Source: Clostridium sp. BNL1100 (GTDB taxonomy: Bacteria > Bacillota > Clostridia > Acetivibrionales > DSM-1351). From it: a stretch of DNA of 64,000 bases. The notes under the pieces were generated by a model, which worked only from the letters and a program-made list of their open reading frames with translations, was not told where the DNA came from and ran no database searches. The position numbers and the translations under genes are program-made. This document shows positions 17,551 to 26,356 of the stretch, piece by piece. The stretch lies in contig NC_016791.1 in the NCBI RefSeq assembly GCF_000244875.1, positions 4,221,001 to 4,285,000 of the forward strand. The letters are read 5' to 3'. The first letter of the stretch is position 1. Every line of letters starts with the position of its first letter.

Positions 17551-18087
17551 ATGTTTTCAGTCGGTGACAATATTATATATGGAAATCATGGTATTTGTAA
17601 GATTGAGGGAATACAGGATATGACGATTGATTCAAACACTCGTCCTTACTATGTTTTAAAGCCTGTTTTCGAAAACAGTTCTACCATTTATTTCCCTGTA
17701 GGGAATGAAACAGCTGAACAAAAGGTGCGACGTATACTCTCACTTGAAGAAATTTATTCCTTGATCAGGGAAATGCCTGACGAAGATACAATCTGGATTG
17801 AGAATGAGAACGAAAGAAAAGAATCCTATAAAAATATTCTGACAGGTTCTGACCGATCTGCCCTTGTGAAACTCATCAAGACCCTCTACCTTAGAGATCA
17901 GGACTTGAAAAAGACAGGGAAAAAGCTGCATGTTTCTGACGAAAAGTTTTTAAAAGATGCTGAAAAAACCCTTTATGATGAGTTTGTTTTTGTTCTGGAT
18001 ATTAAGCGAGAAGAAGTAATTCCTTTCATCACAGAGCAGATTGAAATCAATACAAAGAAGCAAGAAGAAGGTGATGGAATTGTTTAA
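17551..18087 (+). CDS. CarD-like transcriptional regulator 1
   Basis: 178 residues, AGAAGGAGTTAT before the ATG. The N-terminal CarD_CdnL/TRCF RNA-polymerase-interacting domain (FSVGDNIIYGNHGICKIEGI, residues 2-21, and IYFPVGNE near 51-58) is followed by a helical C-terminal region with LYLRDQDLKKTGKKLHVSD, the part that binds upstream promoter DNA in CdnL proteins. Such proteins stabilise open promoter complexes. It overlaps the next, related gene by 14 bases, so the two are translationally coupled. Confidence 0.9.
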   Translation: MFSVGDNIIYGNHGICKIEGIQDMTIDSNTRPYYVLKPVFENSSTIYFPVGNETAEQKVRRILSLEEIYSLIREMPDEDTIWIENENERKESYKNILTGSDRSALVKLIKTLYLRDQDLKKTGKKLHVSDEKFLKDAEKTLYDEFVFVLDIKREEVIPFITEQIEINTKKQEEGDGIV

Positions 18088-18541
18088 TGTCGGTGAATAT
18101 GTCCTCTGTGTACGGGGTGGTGTTTGGAAGGTCATTGATGTCAATGGGAATGAGTATCACTTACAAAAGCATGAATCCGAGGAAATTATAACTATCCCTG
18201 TTTCTGATACTAAGGAAATTGTAAGGGGAGTATCTTCCAAGGAAAAGATATTGGACGTGATTAAACGTGTTGGCTTTATTACTACCATTAAAGCCCCCAA
18301 TGATAAGATTCGCAAAGAGTTTTATGAAGATGCCTTAAATGAGTTTGACGAAATTGAATGGGTAAAGGTTATTAAGTCTGTCTATTTGAGGCAGCAGGAC
18401 GGGCGGTTGATGGAAGGTGAACTGGAACACGCTGATAAGGCAAAAAATTATTTTCATGGAGAAATATCCGTAGTTTTGGGAATACCCATGGGCGAAGTTG
18501 AAGGGTACATCTCGTCCGCTGTTTCTGATGATGGATGGTGA
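18074..18541 (+). CDS. CarD-like transcriptional regulator 2 (divergent paralogue)
   Basis: 155 residues from the ATG at 18074, with AAGAAGAAGG upstream inside the previous gene. The start MELFNVGEYVLCVRGGVWKV keeps the CarD beta-strand pattern but lacks the usual YPxHG segment, and the C-terminal half (VYLRQQDGRLMEGELEHADK) parallels that of regulator 1. Residue spacing is shorter, about 23 fewer than its partner. The pair may form a heterodimer or a diverged duplicate; neither is shown by sequence. A 14-base overlap with regulator 1 fixes co-expression. Confidence 0.8.
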   Translation: MELFNVGEYVLCVRGGVWKVIDVNGNEYHLQKHESEEIITIPVSDTKEIVRGVSSKEKILDVIKRVGFITTIKAPNDKIRKEFYEDALNEFDEIEWVKVIKSVYLRQQDGRLMEGELEHADKAKNYFHGEISVVLGIPMGEVEGYISSAVSDDGW

Positions 18542-18738
18542 GTAAGGACAGTATGCTTCTTGGAACGCAAAAGGACAAAATTTAGAAACATAGACGAGAA
18601 AACGCTGGATGACGGCTCTATCATTGTAAAAATAAAAAAGCAGCTTAACGATTACAATGTAGGTATATAGTTATGTTTAATATAAAGTGTTGATTAATAA
18701 TCTTCGTAACAAAACCATCCGGTACTTTATGTCCTTAC
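18542..18738 (+). other. Gene-fragment-like stretch after the CarD pair
   Basis: The frame of regulator 2 stays open after its TGA for another 42 codons to a TAG at 18668, and the tail (FRNIDEKTLDDGSIIVKIKK) looks coding. A TTG inside it with AAGGA upstream could start a 36-residue ORF. I do not recognise it; it may be a decayed gene end. The rest of the gap shows nothing clear. Confidence 0.3.
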
Positions 18739-19608
18739 TTACCGGTTAGTCTCATATAACTGCAACCCGTATTTAATATCTTTCTTCAGAATAAAAAAAC
18801 GGAAAAGCCAGTTTCCCTTAATGATATCTTTACCATAGAAACGAATATCTTGTTTCCGTGTCTGCGGAGAGAGTTCCACACTGACACCAATTGCTTCTTT
18901 CACATCGCAGTCGATTGTCTCACAATTCCTGCCATATATTTTAGTCTTACCATTCATTGTAAAGCCGGCCTTTGCCATCAGTTCTCCCATTTTACCGGGC
19001 ATATATTCCAGTTTACCTGTACTGTTTACATATACCACAGGAACACCGAACGCTTTCTCATAACTTTCGCAAAAGAAATCATTGGTATTTTCCTCTTCAT
19101 CCGGTTTATTTGGATCGGCAGGACAGCCGTGTGGAAAGAGGATCATAGATATTTCTTTGTCTTTGATATTGTTATAAAAATGCTTTCTTTTGGCGTCGTA
19201 ACAAATTGCGACAGCTATATTTCCAAAGGGAGTGTTTATGACACTTTCAAAGGCTTCCCTTTTGAATACTGCCGATTCTCCTTCCGATTTCGTCACAATA
19301 CCATAAACCTTGTCTTTGCCGGCAAAAAGATAACGGTTGTAATACTCTCCTTTTTCCTTATCAAGATATCCGACGCCAATGCAGGTATTATATTTCTGTG
19401 CCATCTGCATGGCCCATGCCGATGTATCACGTCCACAGGAATCCGCATATTGCCACATCTCCTGGCTTGCCATATAGCTGCATATAGCCAGCTCTGGCAA
19501 AACTACAAAATCAGGAGCTGGAAGAGCGGCAATCAGCAACTCTATATACCGTTTTCGTTCTTCAATTCCTTTTATATCATTGTTAAGCTATAACGCAAAA
19601 GTTCTCAT
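18739..19608 (-). pseudogene. Nitrilase/carbon-nitrogen hydrolase family gene with amber codon 7
   Basis: The frame from the ATG at 19608 reads MRTFAL, then TAG (19588-19590), then LNNDIKGIEERKRYIE and an intact body to 18739. The body has the nitrilase triad: Glu in FVVLPELAICSY, Lys in the TKSEGESAVFKRE region, Cys in NIAVAICYDAKR. Without the stop the protein would be 289 residues, a normal family size. Either it is a recent nonsense mutant, or translation starts at the TTG at 19539 (266 residues, losing strand 1 and its MRTFAL start). The enzyme class hydrolyses amides or nitriles; substrate unknown. Confidence 0.7.
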
Positions 19609-19747
19609 AGTCCTCTCTTCCAAACCACAAAGCACCAATGTCCATGGGCGCAAGATACAAATCAAGCTGTTCGACTGTAATATTATCACATAAGTTATTT
19701 TTGTACCAGAACCCTCTTCGACCTAAACCTTTAAACAAATTCGTATA
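19583..19747 (-). pseudogene. C-terminal remnant of an unidentified gene overlapping the nitrilase start
   Basis: An open frame of 54 codons without a clear start ends at TAA 19583-19585 and reads LGRRGFWYKNNLCDN then DIGALWFGREDYENFCVIA. It overlaps the nitrilase start in another frame by 26 bases. The polar, patterned sequence looks coding; I suspect it is the end of a lost upstream gene. Not recognised. Confidence 0.35.
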
Positions 19748-19759
19748 TCAAATATTACA

Positions 19760-21196
19760 TTAATCTTCGGATGGTTGTTTACAACCTTCTATCAATTCAT
19801 CCCTAACTTTATTAAGAAGATTCTCCATAGCACTTCTATGAACTGAAGGCTTATAATAACCAACTGCTAGCGTTATTATGCCATTATAAGTTGTTGCAAT
19901 AAGGAGAATTCCGGGTGCACGTATAACTGGCGGGAGAATATGTGCGTCAGTAACGGTATGTTCGCCAAATTTGATTGGTGATTTAGATACAAAGCCAAGG
20001 TTTGCGAATACTATACTACACTTATCAGTGAAATCAAAAAAAGGATTATACGAAACCATATCAGCAAGTAGTGATAAGGCTTTAAAATCGTTAATGTATT
20101 GGTAGAAATTCAAACTTTCAACATATTCTGCCCATACAGCATCTTCTAATCCCATGCGACCGTCTTTTAATTTTTTTGTCTCAGACATCACCCTGGATAA
20201 GGTTTCTGAGAAAGATTCACGCTTTTTCCTGGCTATCGTTGTTATATGTCCGCCGGAAAAATTTCTTATTGCCTCAGTTTTTTGATCAGGAAGATAGCGA
20301 CGCAAGTCATGTGTTATAGGAATATCTACCGGCACGCCATATGAAGGTTTGGATATTTTAAACATAGCCCTATAGACAGCAGTAAGAATCAAATCATTGA
20401 TTGTTGCCCCTCTCGCTTTTGAATAGCTTTTCATTTCTTCAAGCTGACCGTTTGGAAGCTTGCAGACAACAAACCGGGTAGCACCGATCTGGTTGTTTCT
20501 CCATGGAAATTTCCACAATTGATGCGCTGTTTTTTGTTTATAATACGAAATTGCTTCTGAGGCATCAATATCTAATGCTTTATACAGTCTAATCCGGTCA
20601 TTTTTATTTGGTATATGTTGTATTGGAATATAATCGGTGCTTTCTTTATCGATTTGAGAGTAAATATCCGCAAGAAGTAAAAAGTATTCCTTCGCACCAG
20701 TACCGTCACAGCATACATGGCTGACTTTCATACACAAAGTATCGGTGGGTCCGGATCGTATTAATTTCACCTTGGCCATAGGTCCTTTATTCAGATCCAA
20801 AGGGATATCTAGAAATTTTTCAACAGCTAAATCTGGATTATCAGTTTCCTCAAATGTACAAAATTCAACACAGTCAAAGTCATTTATACGCTTCCAATAG
20901 GGATGAGTGCTTTTAACAAAACAGCAACCGAAAACAGGCTCAACATCAAATGACAATCTTACTGCTTTTAATAGTTTATCAAAATCCAGTCTGCCATCGA
21001 GCTTCATTACCACTTGTGTCTGAGAATTTGCAATTCTGTAACGAGCAATATAGTTATATATATCCTGCCCATCAGCTGGTATACAATCTAAACTATTTTT
21101 TGTTTCTTTACGCTTCGCCTTATTTACTCCAATAAATTTTGAAAATTTATTTATAATTTTGTCAGGCGGAGGAGATAATGGAATCTTTACTTTCAT
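19760..21196 (-). CDS. Condensation-domain/alcohol O-acetyltransferase-like acyltransferase
   Basis: 478 residues. The active-site motif HxxxDG is present as HVCCDG (His160, Asp164), in the fold shared by NRPS condensation domains, PapA-type and wax-ester/DGAT acyltransferases. Downstream KARGATINDLILTAVYRAM (about 270-290) and DIPITHDLRRYLP are typical of the stand-alone alcohol-acetyltransferase-like branch. Such enzymes transfer an acyl group from CoA or a carrier to an alcohol or amine. It is divergent from an acyl-CoA ligase across a 375-base spacer, which could supply its acyl donor. Product unknown. Confidence 0.85.
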   Translation of the reverse strand: MKVKIPLSPPPDKIINKFSKFIGVNKAKRKETKNSLDCIPADGQDIYNYIARYRIANSQTQVVMKLDGRLDFDKLLKAVRLSFDVEPVFGCCFVKSTHPYWKRINDFDCVEFCTFEETDNPDLAVEKFLDIPLDLNKGPMAKVKLIRSGPTDTLCMKVSHVCCDGTGAKEYFLLLADIYSQIDKESTDYIPIQHIPNKNDRIRLYKALDIDASEAISYYKQKTAHQLWKFPWRNNQIGATRFVVCKLPNGQLEEMKSYSKARGATINDLILTAVYRAMFKISKPSYGVPVDIPITHDLRRYLPDQKTEAIRNFSGGHITTIARKKRESFSETLSRVMSETKKLKDGRMGLEDAVWAEYVESLNFYQYINDFKALSLLADMVSYNPFFDFTDKCSIVFANLGFVSKSPIKFGEHTVTDAHILPPVIRAPGILLIATTYNGIITLAVGYYKPSVHRSAMENLLNKVRDELIEGCKQPSED

Positions 21197-21571
21197 GTTA
21201 AATCGCTCCCATCAATTATATTTAAATATTTTGGACTTCCTATCACCATGAAGTTTAAATAGTTAACCAGTAATTTATATTATGTAAATATATATGTATA
21301 TGTTACATTGTCAAACTTTTTTAATTTTGAAAATGGACTTTTCTAAGGTATATTGTTCTGCTTTGCCTTGTAAGAAATAATTTTGATAAGTTAAAGGTAA
21401 TAATTTCTGAACTCAGTTTACACTTTTTAATTTATGTAAACATATTATGATTATATATTAACCTTAATTTGATAAGCAAAGATTGACGTTGAATTTTCAG
21501 TAAAAATCCATGAGAATATTTTGATAGATATAAAAAAAGTGATGAAAGATGTGAATTTTGGAGGCGAATAT
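21197..21571. promoter_or_regulatory. Divergent control region between acyltransferase and ligase genes
   Basis: A 375-base AT-rich spacer. On the minus strand TTGACA (21313-21308 region, read from TTTGACAATGTAACAT) is followed by several TATATT-like boxes. The sequence GTAAATATATATGTATATGTTAC is an imperfect palindrome that could bind a regulator. No reading frame of note lies here except weak starts just before the ligase. Confidence 0.35.
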
Positions 21572-23251
21572 ATGCTATATTGGGATCCGACAAATGAGTG
21601 TATGTCTCGGAATGAAAAGGAGGATTTTTCAAAAGAAACAATTGGCGGTATCATTGACAGAATGTGTATCAAATATGAAAACAATGAAGCCATAGTCTAT
21701 AGGGATAAAAATGTTCGGTATTCTTACAGAGATTTTATGAAAATGTATGATGGTATAGCAAAAGGGTTATTGAAACTGGGGATAAAGAAAGGAGACCATT
21801 TATCAATTTGGTCATTGAACAGTCCAGAATGGATTGCACTTCAAATTGCGACCGCCAAAATTGGGGCAGTTCTTGTATGTATTAACATAGATTACAGTAA
21901 GCATGAACTTGAATTTAATTTAAAACATTCAAATTCAAAAGCTCTCTTTTTCTCAAAAGGATATAATGGAAACAATTATGCCGATTCCGTGTATTCTATA
22001 TGCCCAGAACTCAAATATTGTTTCCAAGGAAAGTTATCAAGTAAAGCCCTTCCTGATATGAAGAGTGTTATAAGTTTAGATGGTGAAGATAAAAATTTGA
22101 TGTCTCTTCAGAATCTTATCGAAATGGGCAGAGATGTGTCCGATGAAGAATTACTTGAAAGAAGTAAATCATTAGAATGTTATGATACAACAAATATTCA
22201 GTACACTTCAGGTACTACAGGAAATCCTAAAGCCGTAATGTCCACGCATTACAATATCATTAATAATGCTATCATTTCAGGGAAAAACCTTGATTATTCT
22301 GAGAAAGACAGATTACTTGTATGTCTCCCCCTCTTTCATGTAATGGGATGTGTTTTAAGTGCTATTCAATGTTTGTTATATGGCTCAACAATAGTTCTTG
22401 TGGACAGATTTCAAACAACAAAAGTTCTTGAATATTTAGATAAAGAAAAGTGTACAGGATTAAATGGAGTCCCTACTATGTTTAAATTTCTTCTTTCCCA
22501 TCCAGACTTTTACAACTTCAATTTATCTAATCTTCGAAAAGGCATGATTGCTGGCTCTTATTGCCCACCTGACCTCATGAAGGAAATAATGGATAAAATG
22601 AACATGAATGAACTCTGTATCGTTTATGGGCAAACAGAAGCTATGGGAATAACACAAACTCTCATTTCTGACCCTTTTGATAAGAGAATAAGCACTGTAG
22701 GGCGGGGTATGTTCGGAACAGAAATAAAAATAATAAATCCTGCTACTGGAAAAGAAGTACCTAATGGTGTAGAGGGAGAGCTTATCACTAAAACAGAATA
22801 TATCATGAAGGGATACTACAAAAACCAAGAGGCTACACAAAAGAGTATAGACAAAGATGGATGGCTACACACTGGAGATTTAGCTATTAAAGATGAGGAC
22901 GGCTATTGCAAGATTATCGGCAGAATCAAAGATATAATCATCAGAGGTGGTGAAAATATATCAGCTAAAGAAATCGAAGAGTTATTAGTAAAGCATGAAT
23001 CTATAAAAGAAGCCGCAGTCGTAGGTGTTCCTGACAAAAATCTTGGAGAGGAGATATGTGCTTTTTTAATTATTGAAGATAAACATACTTTATCAAGGGA
23101 GGATGTTGTATCATTTATTCAAGATAATCTTGCAAAGTATAAAATCCCTAAATATATCGAATTTGTAACGGAATTTCCTACTACGACAAGCGGAAAGATT
23201 AAAAAATTCATGTTAAAAGATTATGCCATTGAAAAATATAGTCTTAAATAG
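21572..23251 (+). CDS. AMP-dependent acyl-CoA synthetase/ligase
   Basis: 559 residues from the ATG at 21572, chosen because TTTTGGAGGCGAA precedes it. All ANL-superfamily motifs are present: phosphate loop QYTSGTTGNPKAVMSTHYN (about 210-228), YGQTEAMG (A5, about 350), GWLHTGDLAIKDEDGYCKII (A7), and GKIKKF with the catalytic Lys near the C terminus. It activates a carboxylic acid as acyl-AMP and, most likely, loads it on CoA. Family branch resembles medium/long-chain fatty acyl-CoA ligases. It faces the condensation-type acyltransferase, suggesting joint work. Confidence 0.92.
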   Translation: MLYWDPTNECMSRNEKEDFSKETIGGIIDRMCIKYENNEAIVYRDKNVRYSYRDFMKMYDGIAKGLLKLGIKKGDHLSIWSLNSPEWIALQIATAKIGAVLVCINIDYSKHELEFNLKHSNSKALFFSKGYNGNNYADSVYSICPELKYCFQGKLSSKALPDMKSVISLDGEDKNLMSLQNLIEMGRDVSDEELLERSKSLECYDTTNIQYTSGTTGNPKAVMSTHYNIINNAIISGKNLDYSEKDRLLVCLPLFHVMGCVLSAIQCLLYGSTIVLVDRFQTTKVLEYLDKEKCTGLNGVPTMFKFLLSHPDFYNFNLSNLRKGMIAGSYCPPDLMKEIMDKMNMNELCIVYGQTEAMGITQTLISDPFDKRISTVGRGMFGTEIKIINPATGKEVPNGVEGELITKTEYIMKGYYKNQEATQKSIDKDGWLHTGDLAIKDEDGYCKIIGRIKDIIIRGGENISAKEIEELLVKHESIKEAAVVGVPDKNLGEEICAFLIIEDKHTLSREDVVSFIQDNLAKYKIPKYIEFVTEFPTTTSGKIKKFMLKDYAIEKYSLK

Positions 23252-23309
23252 GATGGCTCTGATTCAAATACTTCAAAATCAATATACTCATAACCAGAAA
23301 GCTAGTCTT

Positions 23310-23457
23310 TTAAGCTATTATACCCATTATCTTGTTTATAAACTCAATCTCTAAGGGACACATTGAATTTCTTCAAGCTGTCCCTTTCGAATCATATGCA
23401 TTATTTCAATTCCTGCTATTGTCTTTCCAAAAGAGTCAACCGCTCGATACAAACATC
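23310..23457 (-). mobile_element. IS6/IS240-type transposase remnant (internally deleted, frameshifted)
   Basis: On the minus strand LYRAVDS joins directly to FGKTIAGIEIMHMIRKGQLE and, after a one-base shift, EIEFINKIMGIIA and a stop. YRAVD belongs to the catalytic core and GIEIMHMIRKGQ to the C terminus of IS6-family transposases, so more than 100 codons between them are missing. No terminal repeats are seen. Confidence 0.65.
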
Positions 23458-23501
23458 AGTCTTTACCTTTATTCCTTAACGCTTTAAATTTTTGAAAGAA
23501 C

Positions 23502-23963
23502 TCAATCAAATCTTTGTGCCTGCTCCAGAGCGTTCTCGAGTGCCTTGAGATGTGTTTTGGAGGTAAGTGTGGCACCGCTTATAACATCTACCTGAAGTGT
23601 CTGGAATTTAATCACATTGTCAAATACATTCTCCATACTTTGCCCACCTTTTAAAATTACTGGTTTTCCTTCCTTATCCACGGCTCCTTTCAATATTTTG
23701 ATATTGGATATATCCCCCTTGGATATTATTACCTCAACTTTTGTATCCCTGAAATGAGACTTTGTACCTTTATATTCACCGATATAGGTTCCATTGCGAA
23801 GGTTCTTAAGGTCTATAGACGTAAATGAAAGCTCTCCGATTTCACGCCGTCCAGGTGCGTCTACGAGAATTCCTCCCACTGATCCGACTACAATTACTGC
23901 TACAATAATCAGTATTATAATCCACACTTTGCTTCTCCCCTTTCTTTTCTCAATTCTGCTCAT
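23502..23963 (-). CDS. FMN-binding domain protein, membrane anchored
   Basis: 153 residues from the ATG at 23963 (AAAGGAGCACGC upstream, overlapping the ApbE stop). A basic start and one hydrophobic segment (about 12-32) anchor it with the domain outside. The flavin-attachment motif is the SGATLTS segment near residue 128, where Thr in S(T)GAT-type motifs is covalently linked to FMN; the domain follows the NqrC/RnfG FMN-binding pattern. The preceding gene encodes ApbE, the transferase that attaches FMN, so the two form a maturation pair in extracytoplasmic electron transfer. Confidence 0.88.
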   Translation of the reverse strand: MSRIEKRKGRSKVWIIILIIVAVIVVGSVGGILVDAPGRREIGELSFTSIDLKNLRNGTYIGEYKGTKSHFRDTKVEVIISKGDISNIKILKGAVDKEGKPVILKGGQSMENVFDNVIKFQTLQVDVISGATLTSKTHLKALENALEQAQRFD

Positions 23964-23977
23964 TTTGCGTGCTCCTT

Positions 23978-24937
23978 TCATATTATGTTTACTTCAATTC
24001 CCTCAGCAGTTTGATAACACTCTTTTAAGCCTTGTGTAATAAAAACCTGCTGACGATTATCCACCAGAACCGCTTCTGCTCCGGGAAAATGTTCCAAGTA
24101 TTCAATTCCTTTATCAATGCCTGCTACAAATATTGCAGTAGACAATGCATCCGCAATCATTGCGTTATCATTAACCACAGTAACGCTGATTAAGCCTGAT
24201 TCAGCAGGATATCCAGTGACTGGATTTAAGATGTGATGCCTCCTCGTACCCGTACTGTCAATAAAATACCGCTCGTAATCACCTGAGGTAACCACTGCTT
24301 TGCTGATTACCTTTACTGCGCCAAGCAGGCAATTATCCCGCCTGGGATGCCGGATACCAACGCTCCACGGAGAACCGTCAGATTTTTTCCCAAGCGTGGA
24401 TACATTTCCTCCAATATTGATAAAAGCTGAGGAAACACCATGCTCTTGAAGTATTTCTATAAAGCGGTCACTGGCATAACCTTTTCCGATGCCGCCTAAA
24501 TCAATTGACTGTCCCGCTTTCCGAAGACTGGCCGTATTATCTTGTGAATTCAACAGCAAATCGCGGAAATTGACCTTAAATAGAGCACTCTGAATTTTTG
24601 CTTCCTCCGGTACATGGAATGAGTGCTTATAATCCCATAGATCAATCAAAGGTCCTAATGTTATATCAAACAAATCCTGTGAGATTTCAGAAAGCAGGAG
24701 GGCAAATGACAGGACCTCATAAGTTTCATAGCTGATTTTTACGCGCCCTTTTCCCGCAAACATATTGATCTTGCTTATCTCGCTGTCCGGTATAAAGCGA
24801 CTTAGTTTATTCTCCAGTCGTGAAAGCTCCGCTTTTGCATCAGCAACTGCCAATTCTGCCTTTTGACCAAATACCCTATATGTAATATCAGTATTCATAC
24901 CAACGCTGCTGGCCTCTGTAACTGCGAATTGTAACAT
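23978..24937 (-). CDS. apbE: FAD:protein FMN transferase
   Basis: 319 residues; GGAAGGAGGCTCAAT precedes the ATG. ApbE motifs are present: MNTDITYRVFG at the start, GGIGKGYASDRF (about 165-176), INIGGNVSTLG, and the metal-site DALSTAIFVAG (about 261-271). The enzyme splits FAD and links FMN covalently to Thr in target proteins, here very probably the FMN-binding protein encoded next, whose start overlaps this stop. No signal peptide or lipobox is evident, which is unusual as many Gram-positive ApbE proteins are exported lipoproteins. Confidence 0.92.
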   Translation of the reverse strand: MLQFAVTEASSVGMNTDITYRVFGQKAELAVADAKAELSRLENKLSRFIPDSEISKINMFAGKGRVKISYETYEVLSFALLLSEISQDLFDITLGPLIDLWDYKHSFHVPEEAKIQSALFKVNFRDLLLNSQDNTASLRKAGQSIDLGGIGKGYASDRFIEILQEHGVSSAFINIGGNVSTLGKKSDGSPWSVGIRHPRRDNCLLGAVKVISKAVVTSGDYERYFIDSTGTRRHHILNPVTGYPAESGLISVTVVNDNAMIADALSTAIFVAGIDKGIEYLEHFPGAEAVLVDNRQQVFITQGLKECYQTAEGIEVNII

Positions 24938-24969
24938 ATTGAGCCTCCTTCCGATTAAAACTGCGCAAT

Positions 24970-24996
24970 TGAATGAACGTTTTTTTATTCGTTCAC
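24970..24996. promoter_or_regulatory. TetR operator before apbE
   Basis: A 27-base inverted repeat, TGAATGAACG-T/A core-CGTTCAC, with the same layout and most of the same bases as the site at 25618-25644. It lies between the TetR stop and the apbE start. Confidence 0.7.
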
Positions 24997-25008
24997 TTTC
25001 TGTCCCGA

Positions 25009-25033
25009 AAAAACTGCTCTTCTATTCAGAGCA
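25009..25033 (-). terminator. Terminator overlapping the end of the TetR gene
   Basis: CTGCTCT and AGAGCAG stem followed by TTTTTT on the minus strand; the stem includes the last codons of the regulator. apbE therefore needs its own promoter or readthrough. Confidence 0.7.
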
Positions 25034-25618
25034 GTCCATCAGGCCTTTCATAATTAGAGTAGTCATAATCTCCAAAAGCTGTGGAAAGTATTCAAGTCCG
25101 ATTTCTTCCTTATGGGTATCTACGTTTATTATAGCGGCAAAAATCATCATAATCATTTTATTGTCGATGTCTTTACGTATTTTCCCTTGGGCTTGCCATT
25201 CCTTCACAAGCTCAAGAAAGCTGTCATACAGAAAATCAACCGCTCCAAGCCCGTTTTCCTCACGATAAAGCTTTTCTATTTTTTCAAAAACACTTTTGTT
25301 ATACCATTCCTTTAAAATGGGATTTGTGTTAGTGCCTTCAGCATTCAGCGCTAGCATTTGCCCCACGACCTCCAACGGACTCCGGGTTAAATCAAGCGAC
25401 TGCAAACTGTGTTTTTTTAACTTAGCGTTTTCTTCCAGAAAAATATCCATGAAAAGTTTCTCTTTTGACGGATAATATTTATAAAACGTTCCTACAGCCA
25501 TTCCAGCCTTTTGTGTAATCTCAGATATGTTTGTATCTTTAAAACCTTTATTGCTAAACAATTCTTTCGCACAATCGTATATTAACGTCTTTTTATCTTC
25601 CACAATCATCTTCTCCAT
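25022..25618 (-). CDS. TetR-family transcriptional regulator
   Basis: 198 residues. The N-terminal TetR helix-turn-helix is clear: DCAKELFSNKGFKDTNISEI and TQKAGMAVGTFYKYYPSKEK (about residues 14-57). The C-terminal ligand domain is unassigned. A second ATG nine bases downstream (GGAG four bases before it) is an alternative start. Its start codon lies within a 27-base inverted repeat also found before apbE, so it probably represses itself and the apbE/FMN-binding genes. Inducer unknown. Confidence 0.9.
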   Translation of the reverse strand: MEKMIVEDKKTLIYDCAKELFSNKGFKDTNISEITQKAGMAVGTFYKYYPSKEKLFMDIFLEENAKLKKHSLQSLDLTRSPLEVVGQMLALNAEGTNTNPILKEWYNKSVFEKIEKLYREENGLGAVDFLYDSFLELVKEWQAQGKIRKDIDNKMIMMIFAAIINVDTHKEEIGLEYFPQLLEIMTTLIMKGLMDCSE

Positions 25619-25644
25619 GAATGAATATTTTTATTTTCATTCAC
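25618..25644. promoter_or_regulatory. TetR operator at its own start codon
   Basis: Inverted repeat TGAATGAAT-AT core-TTCATTCAC, 27 bases. Same half-sites and spacing as 24970-24996. Confidence 0.7.
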
Positions 25645-26356
25645 AATATAGCACCTATAATTTGATTTGTCAATATGGCTTAGAACAAATACTTTAAAAT
25701 CAATATAACTTTTTATTTTAATGTAATATTATTACAGAATTGATTTTTGCACCATAACCCTAAAATATACCCCTATTCACCAATACAAGTATATTTTCTG
25801 ATGTTCCTACCGGCCAGCCCGAAAATTTTATTTTGTCTCCCTCTTTACTCATTCGAAATAAATTATTTTTGATTTTTATATATGGAAAAAATCCATAACA
25901 GTAGTCACCAAGTAGTAGTAGCCTAGCGGAACAACAAAAAATACTGCCTTTTTGGAAACTATATTTGCAAATATAAAGGTTAAGAATGAAATGCATATTC
26001 CATAGATTCCTATCATTACAATGTTCTATTTTTACGATTATTCCTTTATTGCGTGTACAAATATAACATTTATGTATATTTTGCAATTATTAACAATAAG
26101 TTCTGCACCTATAATAATTGATTTAACTAGCCATTATAAAAGAGTATTTGGAGTTTCGGACCTTTCAACACATAAATAAAGCCCCGTTTATAAAACGGAG
26201 CTTTATAAAAATAATTTAATAAGAGGAAAAAACAAAATGAAAAAAAGTTTATGTATTTATATTAACAGCACAATATTAATAAATAATTTATAAACAATGA
26301 ACTTTTTGTAAACTCCTATAATTTTATCTCATGGACGCAGACCTGCATGGCTTTAT
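25645..26356. other. Long AT-rich gap with traces of a small membrane protein
   Basis: About 710 bases without a convincing gene. On the minus strand 25876-26016 encodes 46 residues with two hydrophobic stretches (FLTFIFANIVSKKAVFFVVP) but no good ribosome binding site; it may be a decayed gene. A longer overlapping frame at 25760-26086 has Cys/His-rich random-looking content. A terminator hairpin sits at 26176-26206. Confidence 0.4.
26176..26206 (-). terminator. Terminator of the ger operon
   Basis: AAAGCCCCGTTT pairs with AAACGGAGCTTT (one mismatch), with T-rich flanks, 150 bases beyond the last germination gene. Confidence 0.7.

Noticed and set aside
25760-26086. Minus-strand ORF of 108 codons
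   Set aside because: No ribosome binding site, no recognisable domain, cysteine-rich random-looking composition; a shorter overlapping frame has more membrane-protein-like sequence, so the region was described as a gap.
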